Positions 13,926-14,185 of a stretch of DNA of 14,185 bases are shown piece by piece. How positions within the stretch are numbered: the first letter of the stretch is position 1; each line of letters opens with the position of its first letter. The translations under genes and the position numbers were made by a program. Source of the DNA: Streptosporangiaceae bacterium (GTDB lineage: Bacteria > Actinomycetota > Actinomycetes > Streptosporangiales > Streptosporangiaceae); assembly GCA_030050125.1 (NCBI GenBank), contig JASIJN010000529.1, positions 1 through 14,185 of the forward strand, given 5' to 3'. Below the pieces are notes generated by a model, which worked only from the letters and a program-made list of their open reading frames with translations, ran no database searches and was not told where the DNA came from.

Positions 13926-14185
13926 ATGACCGTCCAGGTAGCGGCGACGACGGATGTCCGCGCCGCATACCGGCACTGCGAACAGGTGACGCGCACCCAG
14001 GCCAGGAACTTCTCCTACGGCATCCGGTTGCTGCCCGGCGGCAAGCGCCGGGCGCTGTCGGCCGTCTACGCGTTCGCCCGGCGGGTCGACGACATCGGCG
14101 ACGGCACGCTGCCCGCGGCGGACAAGCTGTCCGCCCTGCAGGGCGCGCGCGACGCGGTGGCCGCGGTGGAGCGCGAGGGGGCCAG
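13926..14185 (+). CDS. hpnD: Presqualene diphosphate synthase HpnD, N-terminal part (cut by window edge)
   Basis: The first 86 codons are present. FSYGIRLLPGGKRRALSAVY (29-48) and AFARRVDDIGD (49-59) are the signature of HpnD, including the first DDxxD metal/diphosphate motif, D55-D56-I-G-D59. HpnD condenses two farnesyl diphosphates into presqualene diphosphate, the substrate of the HpnC encoded just upstream. The ATG at 13926 lies 4 nt after the hpnC stop, and a G-rich ribosome site (AGGGGGCGG) inside the end of hpnC lies about 7 nt upstream, so the pair is co-translated. The rest of the gene, and probably hpnE and the squalene-hopene cyclase, would lie beyond the right edge. Confidence 0.9.
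   Translation, partial: MTVQVAATTDVRAAYRHCEQVTRTQARNFSYGIRLLPGGKRRALSAVYAFARRVDDIGDGTLPAADKLSALQGARDAVAAVEREGA

Overview
The window is GC-rich throughout, with strongly G/C-biased third codon positions, GTG starts and long antisense shadow frames. It carries a four-gene 'conservon' signalling operon (cvnA-D) and hopanoid squalene-synthesis genes (hpnC, hpnD). Together these point to a mycelial or soil Actinomycetota (Streptosporangiales, Frankiales or Streptomyces-like); the sequence alone does not fix the genus.

Layout, left to right. (1) 1-3121: a small catabolic-looking locus. A leftward pair, the first 17 codons of a short-chain dehydrogenase (cut by the window edge) and a GntR/FadR-type repressor, is divergent from a rightward pair, a VOC/glyoxalase-fold protein overlapping an APC-family permease. 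The divergent gap holds a 23-bp near-perfect palindrome that coincides with the -10 of a predicted rightward promoter, a likely repressor operator. (2) 3091-6346, leftward: a complete cvnA-B-C-D set (membrane histidine-kinase-like ATPase, roadblock protein, DUF742 protein, small GTPase), tightly overlapped. Its last gene overlaps the end of the APC permease tail to tail. (3) 6347-7328: about 1 kb without a convincing gene, with an AT-rich patch, a 16-bp inverted repeat and three hairpins before the next gene. (4) 7329-8780, rightward: a second APC permease, clearly a paralogue of the first. (5) 8813-11982, leftward: an NB-ARC-like NTPase with six 42-residue TPRs, closely coupled to a protein with a C-terminal GNAT acetyltransferase domain. 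(6) 11983-12961: a second gene-poor stretch of about 1 kb. It ends in three copies of an 18-nt motif at 28-29 bp spacing, an inverted fourth copy, and several hairpins, all upstream of (7) hpnC and the start of hpnD, which run off the right edge.

How the genes work together. The two permeases probably import amino acids or amines; the left locus is probably induced when the GntR/FCD repressor binds a metabolite. The conservon is a membrane-associated relay in which CvnA is thought to control a GTPase (CvnD) with CvnB/CvnC as partners. HpnD and HpnC perform the first two steps from farnesyl diphosphate to squalene for hopanoids. The most unusual signal is the array of repeats and leader RNA structures before hpnC, which suggests dedicated transcriptional and possibly post-transcriptional control of hopanoid synthesis.
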